Shown here: one piece after another, positions 1 to 6,568 of the stretch
Layout of the letters: each line of letters starts with the position of its first letter
Position numbering within the stretch: position 1 is the stretch's first letter
Assembly (NCBI GenBank): GCA_027021685.1
Contig: JALUTW010000313.1
Location: 1-8,757, forward strand
DNA length: 8,757 nt
Direction of reading: 5' to 3'
Source: Chromatiales bacterium
Lineage (GTDB): Bacteria; Pseudomonadota; Gammaproteobacteria; CAMYNG01
Notes under the pieces: model-generated
Seen by the model: only the letters and a program-made list of their open reading frames with translations
Database searches by the model: none
What the model was told of the DNA's origin: nothing
Made by a program: the position numbers and the translations under genes

Positions 1-605
1 GCCTGTTCCAGCACGGGCGGGAAGTACAGCGCCCATTGCACCGCCTGGCGCGGGCGGGCCAGCAGGGTCGGGGTGGGGGCCTCACCGGCCCGGGCCACGG
101 CGGCCTCGCCGGCGGCCAGGCGCACGATACCGGCGGCGTTTTCCACCCGCACCACGCCCTCGACGACGGTGACCCGGGCCTCGCCCCCGCGGAAGGCCAT
201 CACGAACTCGGTGCCCTCGATGGCGGCGTTGACCACCGGGGTCTTGACCTTGAGGGAGCGTGGCACGCGGCTGATGAAGTGGGCGATGCCCGACAGCAAC
301 TCCAGCAGCGAGGGGGCCTCGGGCTCCAGGTCGGTCAGCGTCAGCGCGGTGTCGTGATCCAGCCGGACCAGGGTCTCGTTGACCAGCACCAGGGCGGCGC
401 GGCCGTCGCCGCCGGTGCGCAGGGTGTCACCGGTGCACAGGGCGGCCTCGCGGGCGGCCGGAGTCCAGGACTCGGTGCCGGCGGCGCGCAGCTCCACGAC
501 ACCCTCCACCGAGACCACGCGCGCAACGGGGGCCTCGCACCCGGCCCAGGCCAGGTGCGCCCACAGCAGACACACCAATGCTACCGTTTGCGTCGCAAAA
601 CGCAC
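1..605 (-). CDS. FecR-domain periplasmic protein (3' end outside the window)
   Basis: Read from a GTG at 605-603, the frame stays open for 201 codons to the left edge, so the C-terminus is missing. Residues 1-21 form a signal peptide with a hydrophobic core (VALVCLLW) and an AWA|G signal peptidase I site. Cys23 lacks a proper lipobox. Residues about 25-175 match a FecR domain: an early VARVVSVEGVVEL strand, a TGDTLRTGGDGRAALVLVN block, then KTPVVNAAIEGTEF and VVEGVVRVENAAG. A strong Shine-Dalgarno AGGAG at 614-618, 8 nt before the GTG, supports this start. No FecI sigma factor, anti-sigma segment or TonB receptor is visible. A signal peptide at the N-terminus rather than a cytoplasmic segment argues against a classical FecR anti-sigma factor. 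FecR domains are also found in periplasmic proteins with TPR or other repeats, and the end LARPRQAVQWALYFPPV suggests a further C-terminal region. It lies 156 bp downstream of the propeller gene in the same orientation. Confidence 0.85.
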   Translation of the reverse strand, partial: MRFATQTVALVCLLWAHLAWAGCEAPVARVVSVEGVVELRAAGTESWTPAAREAALCTGDTLRTGGDGRAALVLVNETLVRLDHDTALTLTDLEPEAPSLLELLSGIAHFISRVPRSLKVKTPVVNAAIEGTEFVMAFRGGEARVTVVEGVVRVENAAGIVRLAAGEAAVARAGEAPTPTLLARPRQAVQWALYFPPVLEQ

Positions 606-761
606 GTCCCTGTCTCCTCCCCCGTTTTTTGTTATGTGCGGGCCAGATGCTTCTTTGCCCGTGCCGAGGCAGCCGCCACGCCGACCAACTCCCTGTTCCC
701 GCATTGTGCCTGCTCCGGCGCCGGGTGAAAACACCCTTTTGGATCAGGCACTCGCCTGCCG
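606..761. other. Intergenic gap with tandem hairpins and FecR leader
   Basis: This 156-bp non-coding gap separates the propeller stop codon from the FecR start. It holds two adjacent perfect 5-bp hairpins (723-736 and 745-758), a 10-bp palindrome CCGGCGCCGG at 715-724, and a T-rich tract at 625-634 just upstream of the FecR ribosome-binding site. No convincing -35/-10 pair for the FecR gene was found on the minus strand. An AT-richer ACATAAC near 632-638 is the only weak -10 candidate. Confidence 0.5.
723..758. repeat. Two tandem stem-loops after the propeller gene
   Basis: GGGTG-AAAA-CACCC (723-736) is followed on the plus strand by TTTT, and CAGGC-ACTC-GCCTG (745-758) begins 3 bp before the propeller stop codon. 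Both stems are perfect. On the minus strand, where transcription should run, neither stem is followed by a U tract. They may be weak terminators or RNA-processing/3'-end-protecting hairpins rather than textbook terminators. Confidence 0.45.
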
Positions 762-2510
762 CTACTGGCCGAGTCCCGGCACCCGGGCCAGCATGTCCTG
801 CCATGCGCCGGTGGCTGCGAGCGCAACCAGGACCCCGGCGATAAAAACCAGCTGGGCCAGCACGGCCTTATCGCCTGCCGCCAGGCGCCGGCCCAGCATG
901 GTCAGGGTGCCCACGCGCCGGGCCCGGGCCAGCAGCGGCGCCAGGTGGGTTTCGATCTCGCCCTCGGCGTACAACCGCATGCCGTTGCCCAGGCGCGTGG
1001 CCACGGCCACGCCCTCGACCAGGAGTTGGGTGCGGTCGTAGGCCACCTGGCTGGCATCGGCACTGACACGGGTGCCCCCGGGAAGCGCCACGTGGATGCG
1101 GCGGCCGTCGGTGCCCAGGCGCCGGCGCATGGGGGCCACCGACAACCAGGCGACGACCAGTATCCCGGCATTCAACAGCGTGAAAAGATGCAGAAGCGCC
1201 GGGGCTTTTTCCGGCATGCCGCCATCGCCGCCAGCCGCTGGTATCCCTCCCATCGTGGCCAGCATCCAGTCATACATGACCCACGACAGCACCACCATGG
1301 CGACAACAATGCCCGCGGCCAACGGCAATACCCAGCGCAGGAAGCGCTCGCCCCGAGGATCACGCCGTAGCCAATGCAGATCGCCGACCCGCGGTACCGC
1401 TCGCGCGTCGGCTGCGAGCGGAGGTTCAATGCCCTGCATCATGCCACCGGAGAACCGCTTCTCTTTGGGTGTCGCCACGTATGCGACCACGGCCATGACC
1501 AGAGCCAGGGGCAGGGCGACGGCCAGTGTGAGAAAGCTCAGCTCACCCCAGAACTCGCGCCGGTCCCGCAGCTCTGCCATGGCATGCCGGAAAGCGCCGT
1601 CGCCGAACTCCGTCGCCCGCAGGCTCCCCGCATCCACTGTCCACAGCCGAAACCCGCCCTGATCCGAGACGATGAGCACGTGCCCGTCGAGGGCCGCCAC
1701 CTCCACCGGCAGTGCCGAATCATCGAGGCTCACGGGCTGACTCTCTTTCCGGGCGGGATCGTGGACCCACAATCCGCCCTGGTGGCCCAGCCCGTCCCAG
1801 TGCACCACCCACCACCGGCCGGCGCCGTCCCTGGCCAGGCTCATGGGCCAGTACAGGGACTCCACACCCGCCACCTCGCGCAGCCGCCACTGCGCCGCCC
1901 GTTCCCCCGTGTCAGGGTCCACCGCCAGCAGCCTGTGGCCCCGGGTGTCGGCCACCCACAGGCGCCCGCTGTCATCAAGGGCCAGGTCATTGGGCCCCGA
2001 GGCCGCGTCCCGGAGCGGGACCGTGGTACCGCGGCTGCCATCGGCGGGTAGCCGCCACAGTCGCCCGCTCCAGGTCTCCAGCAACCACCACCCGCCCCGC
2101 TTGGCATCAGGCAGCAGGCTGAACTGTTTTGTCCCGCTGCCATAAAGGCCCAGTTCGACACGGTGGCAGCGCCATGCGGGCAACCGACAGCGCACAGCTT
2201 GCATTGGCCCGAAACCGGCGGCCAGGAGGTCACCATCCGACAGGAAGCGCAGCTCGGCCACGCTACCGGCCAACCCCAGCTCGCCTGCCTCTTTGACCGC
2301 CAGCAGGCGGCCTTGGCCGTCCAGCACCCAGATGCGACCTGACGCGTGCACGGCCACTCTTCCGCCGCCCGCGGCCAGCTCGTCGGGCCCCGTGATATCG
2401 GCCAGCTGGAGCTGGCCTGCGATGAACGCCACGGCTGTGACGACAATCAGCACGATCGCGGCTGTGGCGGAAGCAGTCTCGACGCGAAAACGAACTGGAA
2501 CATGGCCCAT
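762..2510 (-). CDS. Membrane-anchored NHL-like beta-propeller protein, five TM helices, unknown function
   Basis: I do not recognise this as a named family. The 582-aa product has a TM helix at about 13-34 and a predicted periplasmic beta-propeller at about 38-318. TM helices follow at about 323-345, 392-411 and 437-460, then a short cytoplasmic-type segment (about 462-540) and a last TM helix at about 547-569. The clearest propeller blade is residues 173-203 (PNDLALDDSGRLWVADTRG, then LLAVDPDTGE), an NHL-type repeat; another covers 222-252 (PMSLARDGAGRWWVVHWDG). Cys108 and Cys115 could form a disulfide. The start at 2510 is chosen because AAGGAGGT lies 9 nt upstream. An in-frame ATG at 2576 would add 22 residues and place the start 12 nt after the cyclase stop, but its upstream sequence is a poor ribosome-binding site. 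Position after the CHASE2 cyclase suggests co-transcription. An envelope sensing role is inference. Confidence 0.8.
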   Translation of the reverse strand: MGHVPVRFRVETASATAAIVLIVVTAVAFIAGQLQLADITGPDELAAGGGRVAVHASGRIWVLDGQGRLLAVKEAGELGLAGSVAELRFLSDGDLLAAGFGPMQAVRCRLPAWRCHRVELGLYGSGTKQFSLLPDAKRGGWWLLETWSGRLWRLPADGSRGTTVPLRDAASGPNDLALDDSGRLWVADTRGHRLLAVDPDTGERAAQWRLREVAGVESLYWPMSLARDGAGRWWVVHWDGLGHQGGLWVHDPARKESQPVSLDDSALPVEVAALDGHVLIVSDQGGFRLWTVDAGSLRATEFGDGAFRHAMAELRDRREFWGELSFLTLAVALPLALVMAVVAYVATPKEKRFSGGMMQGIEPPLAADARAVPRVGDLHWLRRDPRGERFLRWVLPLAAGIVVAMVVLSWVMYDWMLATMGGIPAAGGDGGMPEKAPALLHLFTLLNAGILVVAWLSVAPMRRRLGTDGRRIHVALPGGTRVSADASQVAYDRTQLLVEGVAVATRLGNGMRLYAEGEIETHLAPLLARARRVGTLTMLGRRLAAGDKAVLAQLVFIAGVLVALAATGAWQDMLARVPGLGQ

Positions 2511-2519
2511 GGAAACCCT

Positions 2520-2527
2520 ACCTCCTT
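2520..2527 (-). promoter_or_regulatory. Strong Shine-Dalgarno that sets the propeller start
   Basis: AAGGAGGT on the minus strand sits 9 nt before the ATG at 2510-2508. It falls inside the longer reading frame that begins at 2576, which argues that the longer form is not the main product. Confidence 0.75.
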
Positions 2528-2588
2528 GCAGCACCGGGGGACCACTGGAATACTGGTCGGAATCCCGCTGTGACATGTGAGTACTTCG

Positions 2589-4814
2589 TCACGGTTTGGG
2601 CTCCAGGCTCACTACCCCGTCCCAATCCTCGGGTGGACGCTGCCGCCAGCGCGCGGCCAGGGCCAGGTAGAACCGGGCCGGCCCGTCCAGTCCCCAGCGG
2701 GAGGCGTAGTCGGCCAGGGCCTCCGTGGCGGCGGCGAACTCCCCCTGCCGGAACCGCTCCAGGGCGGCGGCGAACGCGTCCCTTCGCTCCACCTCCTGCT
2801 CACTCCAGACCTCGAACAGCTCCACCGGCGCCTGCTTGCCGCGGAGGCGAAAGCGCCCCACCGGGCGCAGGGCCACCGCCCCGTCCAGGTCCGCGGCGGC
2901 CTCGGCCGAAACCAGCAGCCGCGTGCCCAGGTGCTTGTTGACCCCCTCGATGCGCGAGGCGGTGTTGACTGCATCGCCCACCGCCCGGTACTCGTAGTGG
3001 TCGGCACCGCCCACGTGTCCCACCACCATGGTGCCGCAGTGCAGCCCCATGCGGATGGGCAGGGTGTGGGGGCTGTCCCGGTTGAACAGCTCCACCGCCT
3101 CCAGCACCTCCAGCATGGCGCGACAGGCCCGGGCCCGGGTGCCGGCATCGCCCGCCTGCCACAGGGCCAGGGCGGCGTCACCCACCACGTCGGAGATGAT
3201 GCCGCCGGCGGCCCGGATGGGCCGAAACAGCGTGTCGTAGTAGCGGTTGAGGAACCGGTGCAGCTCGGCCGGGGACAGGCGTTCCGACAGCGCCGTGAAC
3301 TGCTGGGCATCGGTGGCCAGCACCAGGCCGTGCACCTCCTCGCCTTCCTGCAGGGCCTGGCCGTCGCGGGCAGCCAGCTCCACCACCCGGGACGGGACGT
3401 GGAGGCCGAACACCCGGCGGATGTTGCGCCGCTCCCGCTGGGCCTCGCGGTGGCTCCACAGCAGCACCGCGCCCGCCGCCAGGGGCAGTTCCACCAGCAG
3501 CGGAATGGCCGCGGGCAGCCACAGGTGATGCACGGTGAAGGCGTACTGCGCCCCGCCCGCCCAGGCCGCACCCGCGGCCAGGGCCAGGGCCACGCCGGGC
3601 AACCCCGGCCGCCAGCCCACCAGCAGGGCCACGGCCAGGGCCCAGGCGGCCAGCGCCAGGGCGTCCGCGCCGCCCGGGGGCACCCGCAGGGTGCTGCCCT
3701 CCAGCAGGTTGGCGAACGCGGTGGCCGCCAGCTCCACCCCGCTCACGTCCAGCCCGCTGCGCGGGTTGCTGAACACCGTGTAGAACGCGTCCTGCTGCTC
3801 GGGCTGGAGGCGCTCCGAGAACCCCACGAACACCGCGCGCCCGGCGATGTCCTCCGCCGGCACGCGGCCGGCCAGCACCTCGTGGTAGGCCAGGGTGCGG
3901 ATGCTGCGCGCGGCCCCGTAGAAATTGAAGTAGCGGCCGTGCGCCCCGGTGTAGAGGTCCACCAGGGCCGCCAGCCGTCCGGCGTCCGGGCCGGGAGGCA
4001 GCGGGACGGCGCGCAGCTCGCGGCGGGCCGCCGGGTGCGACTGCAGGGCCCGGCGCAGCCGGGCCATGACCTCGTGCAGGGGCGCCGCGCGCAGCGCCGC
4101 GGCGGTGGGCGGCAGATCCCGCACCAGCGCCGGGTCCACCCGCTCCAGCAGCGCCAAGAACCCGGGCCAGGCGGCGGCCAGGTGGCCCTGGAGGACGGCG
4201 GCCGGCAGCGTGGGCACATGGTTGAGCTCCGGGCTGAAGACGGGGAAGTGATTCACCTGGGCCGGCAGCTTGGGCAGGTGAAAGGGCGCCAGCCCCCAGG
4301 CCCCCCGGCGCAGGGGCGGCAGGGGCGAGGCCAGCCGTTCCAGCTGCAGCTCGGTGCCGGCGGAGCGCACCTCGATGAGCTGCTTGTGCAGGTACTGGAA
4401 CAGCACCACGTTGCCGGCCTGCGCCACCGCCCGGGCCAGGGCGGCGTCGCCCTCGGGCTCGCGCGCCTCGGCGAAGATGATATCGAGGGCGATGACGCTG
4501 GCCCCGGCCGCGCTCAGGCGATCGATGAGCCGGGCATGCAGGTGCCGCGGCCACTTGCGCGGCACGTTGGGCAGCCCCAGGGCATCGGAGGCGCTGCGAT
4601 CGATGCTCACCACCACCACCCCGGCGGGCGGCGGCCGCGTCCCGCGGAGCAGGAACAGCGCGTTCTGGCCCAGGGCCTCCTCCAGCCAGCGCCCGGCCGG
4701 CGTGGCCGCCAGCAGCACCGCCAGCCCGGCCACCACCACACCCACCACCAGGCGCTTGCCGGCGGCCAGGTGCGGCCGCACCTCGGCGGCGGATGGAGCG
4801 GGCGGCGTCGTCAT
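2589..4814 (-). CDS. CHASE2-domain class III nucleotide cyclase
   Basis: The 741-aa product is a membrane cyclase with an extracytoplasmic CHASE2 sensor. It has a TM helix at about 21-40, CHASE2 at about 45-370 (GVVVVSIDRSASDALG, SVIALDIIFAEARE, AVFVGFSERL), three TM helices at about 382-453, a short linker, then the cyclase domain at about 492-670. Metal-binding Asp502 (TDAQQFT) and Asp546 (VVGDAALALW) are present, as are the transition-state residues Asn617 and Arg621 (VNTASRIEG). The usual adenine-specifying Lys is Asp542 and the second specificity position (Asp/Thr) is Arg610, so the product nucleotide is uncertain. A C-terminal helical tail (680-725) resembles a TPR-like hairpin. No clear Shine-Dalgarno precedes the ATG at 4814; no better in-frame start was found. 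It is divergent from a CRP-type regulator and 78 bp upstream of the propeller gene, with which it probably forms an operon. Confidence 0.93.
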   Translation of the reverse strand: MTTPPAPSAAEVRPHLAAGKRLVVGVVVAGLAVLLAATPAGRWLEEALGQNALFLLRGTRPPPAGVVVVSIDRSASDALGLPNVPRKWPRHLHARLIDRLSAAGASVIALDIIFAEAREPEGDAALARAVAQAGNVVLFQYLHKQLIEVRSAGTELQLERLASPLPPLRRGAWGLAPFHLPKLPAQVNHFPVFSPELNHVPTLPAAVLQGHLAAAWPGFLALLERVDPALVRDLPPTAAALRAAPLHEVMARLRRALQSHPAARRELRAVPLPPGPDAGRLAALVDLYTGAHGRYFNFYGAARSIRTLAYHEVLAGRVPAEDIAGRAVFVGFSERLQPEQQDAFYTVFSNPRSGLDVSGVELAATAFANLLEGSTLRVPPGGADALALAAWALAVALLVGWRPGLPGVALALAAGAAWAGGAQYAFTVHHLWLPAAIPLLVELPLAAGAVLLWSHREAQRERRNIRRVFGLHVPSRVVELAARDGQALQEGEEVHGLVLATDAQQFTALSERLSPAELHRFLNRYYDTLFRPIRAAGGIISDVVGDAALALWQAGDAGTRARACRAMLEVLEAVELFNRDSPHTLPIRMGLHCGTMVVGHVGGADHYEYRAVGDAVNTASRIEGVNKHLGTRLLVSAEAAADLDGAVALRPVGRFRLRGKQAPVELFEVWSEQEVERRDAFAAALERFRQGEFAAATEALADYASRWGLDGPARFYLALAARWRQRPPEDWDGVVSLEPKP

Positions 4815-5000
4815 GGATCTGTGCGCGGGTTCCGGTGCGGTGGAAGGAAACGGGCGAGCGGTCGTGCCCGGAGACCGTTTACTTTACTATAGTGTAGGGA
4901 AAGGACCGCAACACACAGGCCGGGGCGCCGCCGCCGGCTGCGACAACGACACGCCATGGATGCGCGAGACACTGCAACACGGCTACCCGCGGAGTCCCGC
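4815..5000. promoter_or_regulatory. Divergent control region between cyclase and CRP-type regulator
   Basis: This 186-bp region is GC-rich apart from an AT-rich island at 4878-4896. The island contains the perfect 8-bp palindrome ACTATAGT (4886-4893), so a TATAGT -10-like hexamer occurs on both strands. It lies inside a 16-bp imperfect palindrome (4882-4897, 6 of 8 positions matching between arms). No good -35 hexamer at 16-18 bp was found for either direction, which would fit activator-dependent promoters. I found no TGTGA-N6-TCACA CRP site here. Confidence 0.5.
4991..4994 (+). promoter_or_regulatory. Shine-Dalgarno that sets the CRP-type regulator start
   Basis: GGAG stands 6 nt before the ATG at 5001. 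The alternative in-frame ATG at 4956 has no ribosome-binding site and would only add an unconserved 15-residue extension. Confidence 0.65.
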
Positions 5001-5645
5001 ATGTCGGAACGCGCGACCTTGTTTTCGGACCTAGCACCGCAGGATGCGCAGGTGCTGCTGCGGCACGGATCGGCCCGGAGCTATCCCGCCCACTCGGTGC
5101 TCATCAACGAAGGCGACGAGACCGATGCCCTCTATGTCATCGAGGAAGGGGAGGTAAAGGTCTATGCCAGCGACGACGAGGGGCGCGAGGTGATCCTCAA
5201 CATCCTCGGCCCGGGCGAGTACTTCGGCGAGCTGGCGCTGGTGGACGATGCGCCGCGCTCGGCCTCGGTGATGACCCTCAAGCCCACCCGGGTGGTGATG
5301 ATCTCCAAGGCCCAGTTCAAGCAGTGCCTCGCGGACAACCCCGAGGTGGCCTACAACCTCATCGCCGCCCTGGCCCGTCACGTGCGGGCGCTGACTCACA
5401 ACGTCAAGAGCCTGGCGCTCATGGACGTCTACGGGCGCATCGCCCACACCCTGCTCGACCTGGCCGAGGAGCGGGACGGCAAGCTGGTGGTCAACCGCCG
5501 CCTCACCCACCAGGAACTGGCCAGCATGGTGGGCGCCTCGCGCGAGATGGTCAGCCGCATCCTCAAGGACCTGACCCGCGGCGGCTACATCAGCATCGAG
5601 AACCGCATCATCACCATCAACGAGCGCCTGCCCCACCGCTGGTAG
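5001..5645 (+). CDS. CRP/FNR-family transcription regulator, CRP-like
   Basis: The 214-aa product closely matches the length of E. coli CRP (210 aa). The cyclic-nucleotide-binding barrel spans about 10-120, with the phosphate-binding cassette GEYFGELALVDDAPRSAS at 72-89. Glu77, Arg86 and Ser87 correspond to CRP Glu72, Arg82 and Ser83, which hold the cyclic phosphate and ribose. The dimer helix follows (about 111-143), then a winged helix (about 165-205) with LTHQELASMVGASREMVSRIL. Arg181, Glu182 and Arg186 match CRP's DNA-reading Arg180, Glu181 and Arg185, so a TGTGA-type site is likely. There are no FNR-type cysteines. CRP Thr127, which contacts the adenine, aligns to Leu131, with Thr132 at the Ser128 position, so ligand choice may differ. 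It is divergent from a nucleotide cyclase, a natural ligand source, and convergent with the diguanylate cyclase. Other CRP-family members respond to different ligands, so cAMP is probable, not proven. Confidence 0.92.
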   Translation: MSERATLFSDLAPQDAQVLLRHGSARSYPAHSVLINEGDETDALYVIEEGEVKVYASDDEGREVILNILGPGEYFGELALVDDAPRSASVMTLKPTRVVMISKAQFKQCLADNPEVAYNLIAALARHVRALTHNVKSLALMDVYGRIAHTLLDLAEERDGKLVVNRRLTHQELASMVGASREMVSRILKDLTRGGYISIENRIITINERLPHRW

Positions 5646-5658
5646 GGCCGCCGCGGCT
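5646..5658. terminator. Short stem-loop between convergent genes
   Basis: GCCG-CCG-CGGC (5647-5657) fills the 11-bp gap between the stop codons of the CRP-type regulator and the diguanylate cyclase and reaches into the latter's stop codon. There is no T tract on either strand, so a role as a bidirectional terminator is only a guess from position. Confidence 0.25.
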
Positions 5659-6478
5659 ACATCACGGCACCGGCGCGGACCTCGCGCTTGGTCCGGTACA
5701 TGCTGGTGTCGGCCTCGTCCAGCAGGCGGTGCAGGTCGGGCGACTCCCCGCGCCGGCACCAGGTGAACCCCACCGAGAGCGACAGGGTGTACGGCCGGCC
5801 ATTGCGGGCGTTGCGCCGTGCCAGGTGCCGGCGCAGGCGGATCACGGCCTGGCGCGCCCGCACCGGGTCCCGCTGCCGGCTGAGCACCACGAATTCGTCG
5901 CCGCCCACGCGGGCCTTGAGGTCCGCCGGCGCAAAGACCTCGCACAGGAGCCGGGCGGTTTCCACGATGGCCGCATCGCCGGTGGCGTGCCCGGCTTCGT
6001 CGTTGATCTGCTTGAGGCGGTTGACGTCCACGTAGTACGCCGCCAGCACCCCCTCCCCTCCGCGCCCGGCCAGGGCCGCGGCGTGGCGCTCCAGGCCGCG
6101 CCGGTTGTAGAGCCCGGTGAGGGGATCGCGGTAGACCAGCTGCTCCAGCGCCCGCTGCCGGCGGTGCAGGCCGGTGATGTCCCGCAGGTGGATCAGGCGG
6201 CCGCCGGGGCCGGCCTCGGGGCAGGCGGCCACCGTCAGCTCCACGGCCAGCTCGCACCCGCCCAGGTCGTGCAGGGTAACGATGGCAGAGGTCCCCGCGG
6301 GACGGTCCAGCTCCGGTGGCAGCCAGCGGGCGTCGCGGGCCAGCCGGCACAGGAGGCGGGCGGCGGCGGCATTGACCAGGCGCGGCTCGCCGGTCCCGTC
6401 CAGCACCACCACGCCGTCCGGGAGCTGCTGCAGCACCCCGCCGAGCAACGCGGCCGGTGACTTCTCCTGCGTGTTCAT
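5657..6478 (-). CDS. PAS-GGDEF diguanylate cyclase
   Basis: The 273-aa soluble protein is predicted to make c-di-GMP from two GTP. A PAS domain covers about 12-108 (LQQLPDGVVVLDGTGEPRLVN through LIHLRDITGLHRR), followed by the linker RALEQLVYRDPLTGLYNRRG typical of PAS-GGDEF junctions. The GGDEF domain spans about 114-268. The signature GGDEF (192-196) is intact, and so is the metal-binding Asp151 with its DVNRLKQINDEAGH motif, so the enzyme should be active. The inhibitory I-site RxxD is APAD (183-186): its Arg is lost, so canonical product inhibition is unlikely. The start at 6478 has GGGAG at 6486-6490, 7 nt upstream. The longer frame from 6553 has no such site and crosses the hairpin and T tract upstream. 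There is no TM segment, so the signal sensed by the PAS domain is cytoplasmic. Confidence 0.93.
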   Translation of the reverse strand: MNTQEKSPAALLGGVLQQLPDGVVVLDGTGEPRLVNAAAARLLCRLARDARWLPPELDRPAGTSAIVTLHDLGGCELAVELTVAACPEAGPGGRLIHLRDITGLHRRQRALEQLVYRDPLTGLYNRRGLERHAAALAGRGGEGVLAAYYVDVNRLKQINDEAGHATGDAAIVETARLLCEVFAPADLKARVGGDEFVVLSRQRDPVRARQAVIRLRRHLARRNARNGRPYTLSLSVGFTWCRRGESPDLHRLLDEADTSMYRTKREVRAGAVM

Positions 6479-6504
6479 GGCGCCTCTCCCCCTTGCCGTG
6501 CCGG

Positions 6505-6528
6505 AAAAAAGAACGGGCCTCCCTGCCC
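6505..6528 (-). terminator. Terminator-like hairpin with U tract upstream of the diguanylate cyclase
   Basis: On the minus strand GGGC-AGGGAG-GCCC (6528-6515) is followed by GTTCTTTTTT. The stem is only 4 bp, extendable by a wobble pair, but it is all GC and the U run is good. It lies in the 90-bp gap between the HMA-like gene and the diguanylate cyclase and would end or attenuate transcripts coming from the former. Confidence 0.45.
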
Positions 6529-6529
6529 A

Positions 6530-6541
6530 AGGACGCGTCCT
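6530..6541. repeat. 12-bp perfect palindrome AGGACGCGTCCT
   Basis: This uninterrupted palindrome lies 52 bp upstream of the diguanylate cyclase start, next to the terminator-like hairpin. It could be an operator half-site pair for a dimeric regulator; no family is assigned. Confidence 0.4.
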
Positions 6542-6568
6542 GCAACACGGCACGTGGCAAATGAAACT

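Noticed and set aside
36..728. 230-codon plus-strand open frame
   Set aside because: Antisense to the FecR gene, whose minus frame has a signal peptide, ribosome-binding site and FecR motifs.
2569..2593. TGTGA repeats followed by TCACG resembling a CRP site
   Set aside because: The usable half-sites (2576-2580 and 2589-2593) are 8 bp apart instead of 6, and they straddle the end of the cyclase coding region.
2577..4892. 771-codon plus-strand open frame
   Set aside because: It is antisense to the CHASE2 cyclase; its Gly/Arg/Gln/His-rich, domain-free translation is what a GC-rich gene gives on the opposite strand, while the minus frame has clear CHASE2 and cyclase motifs.
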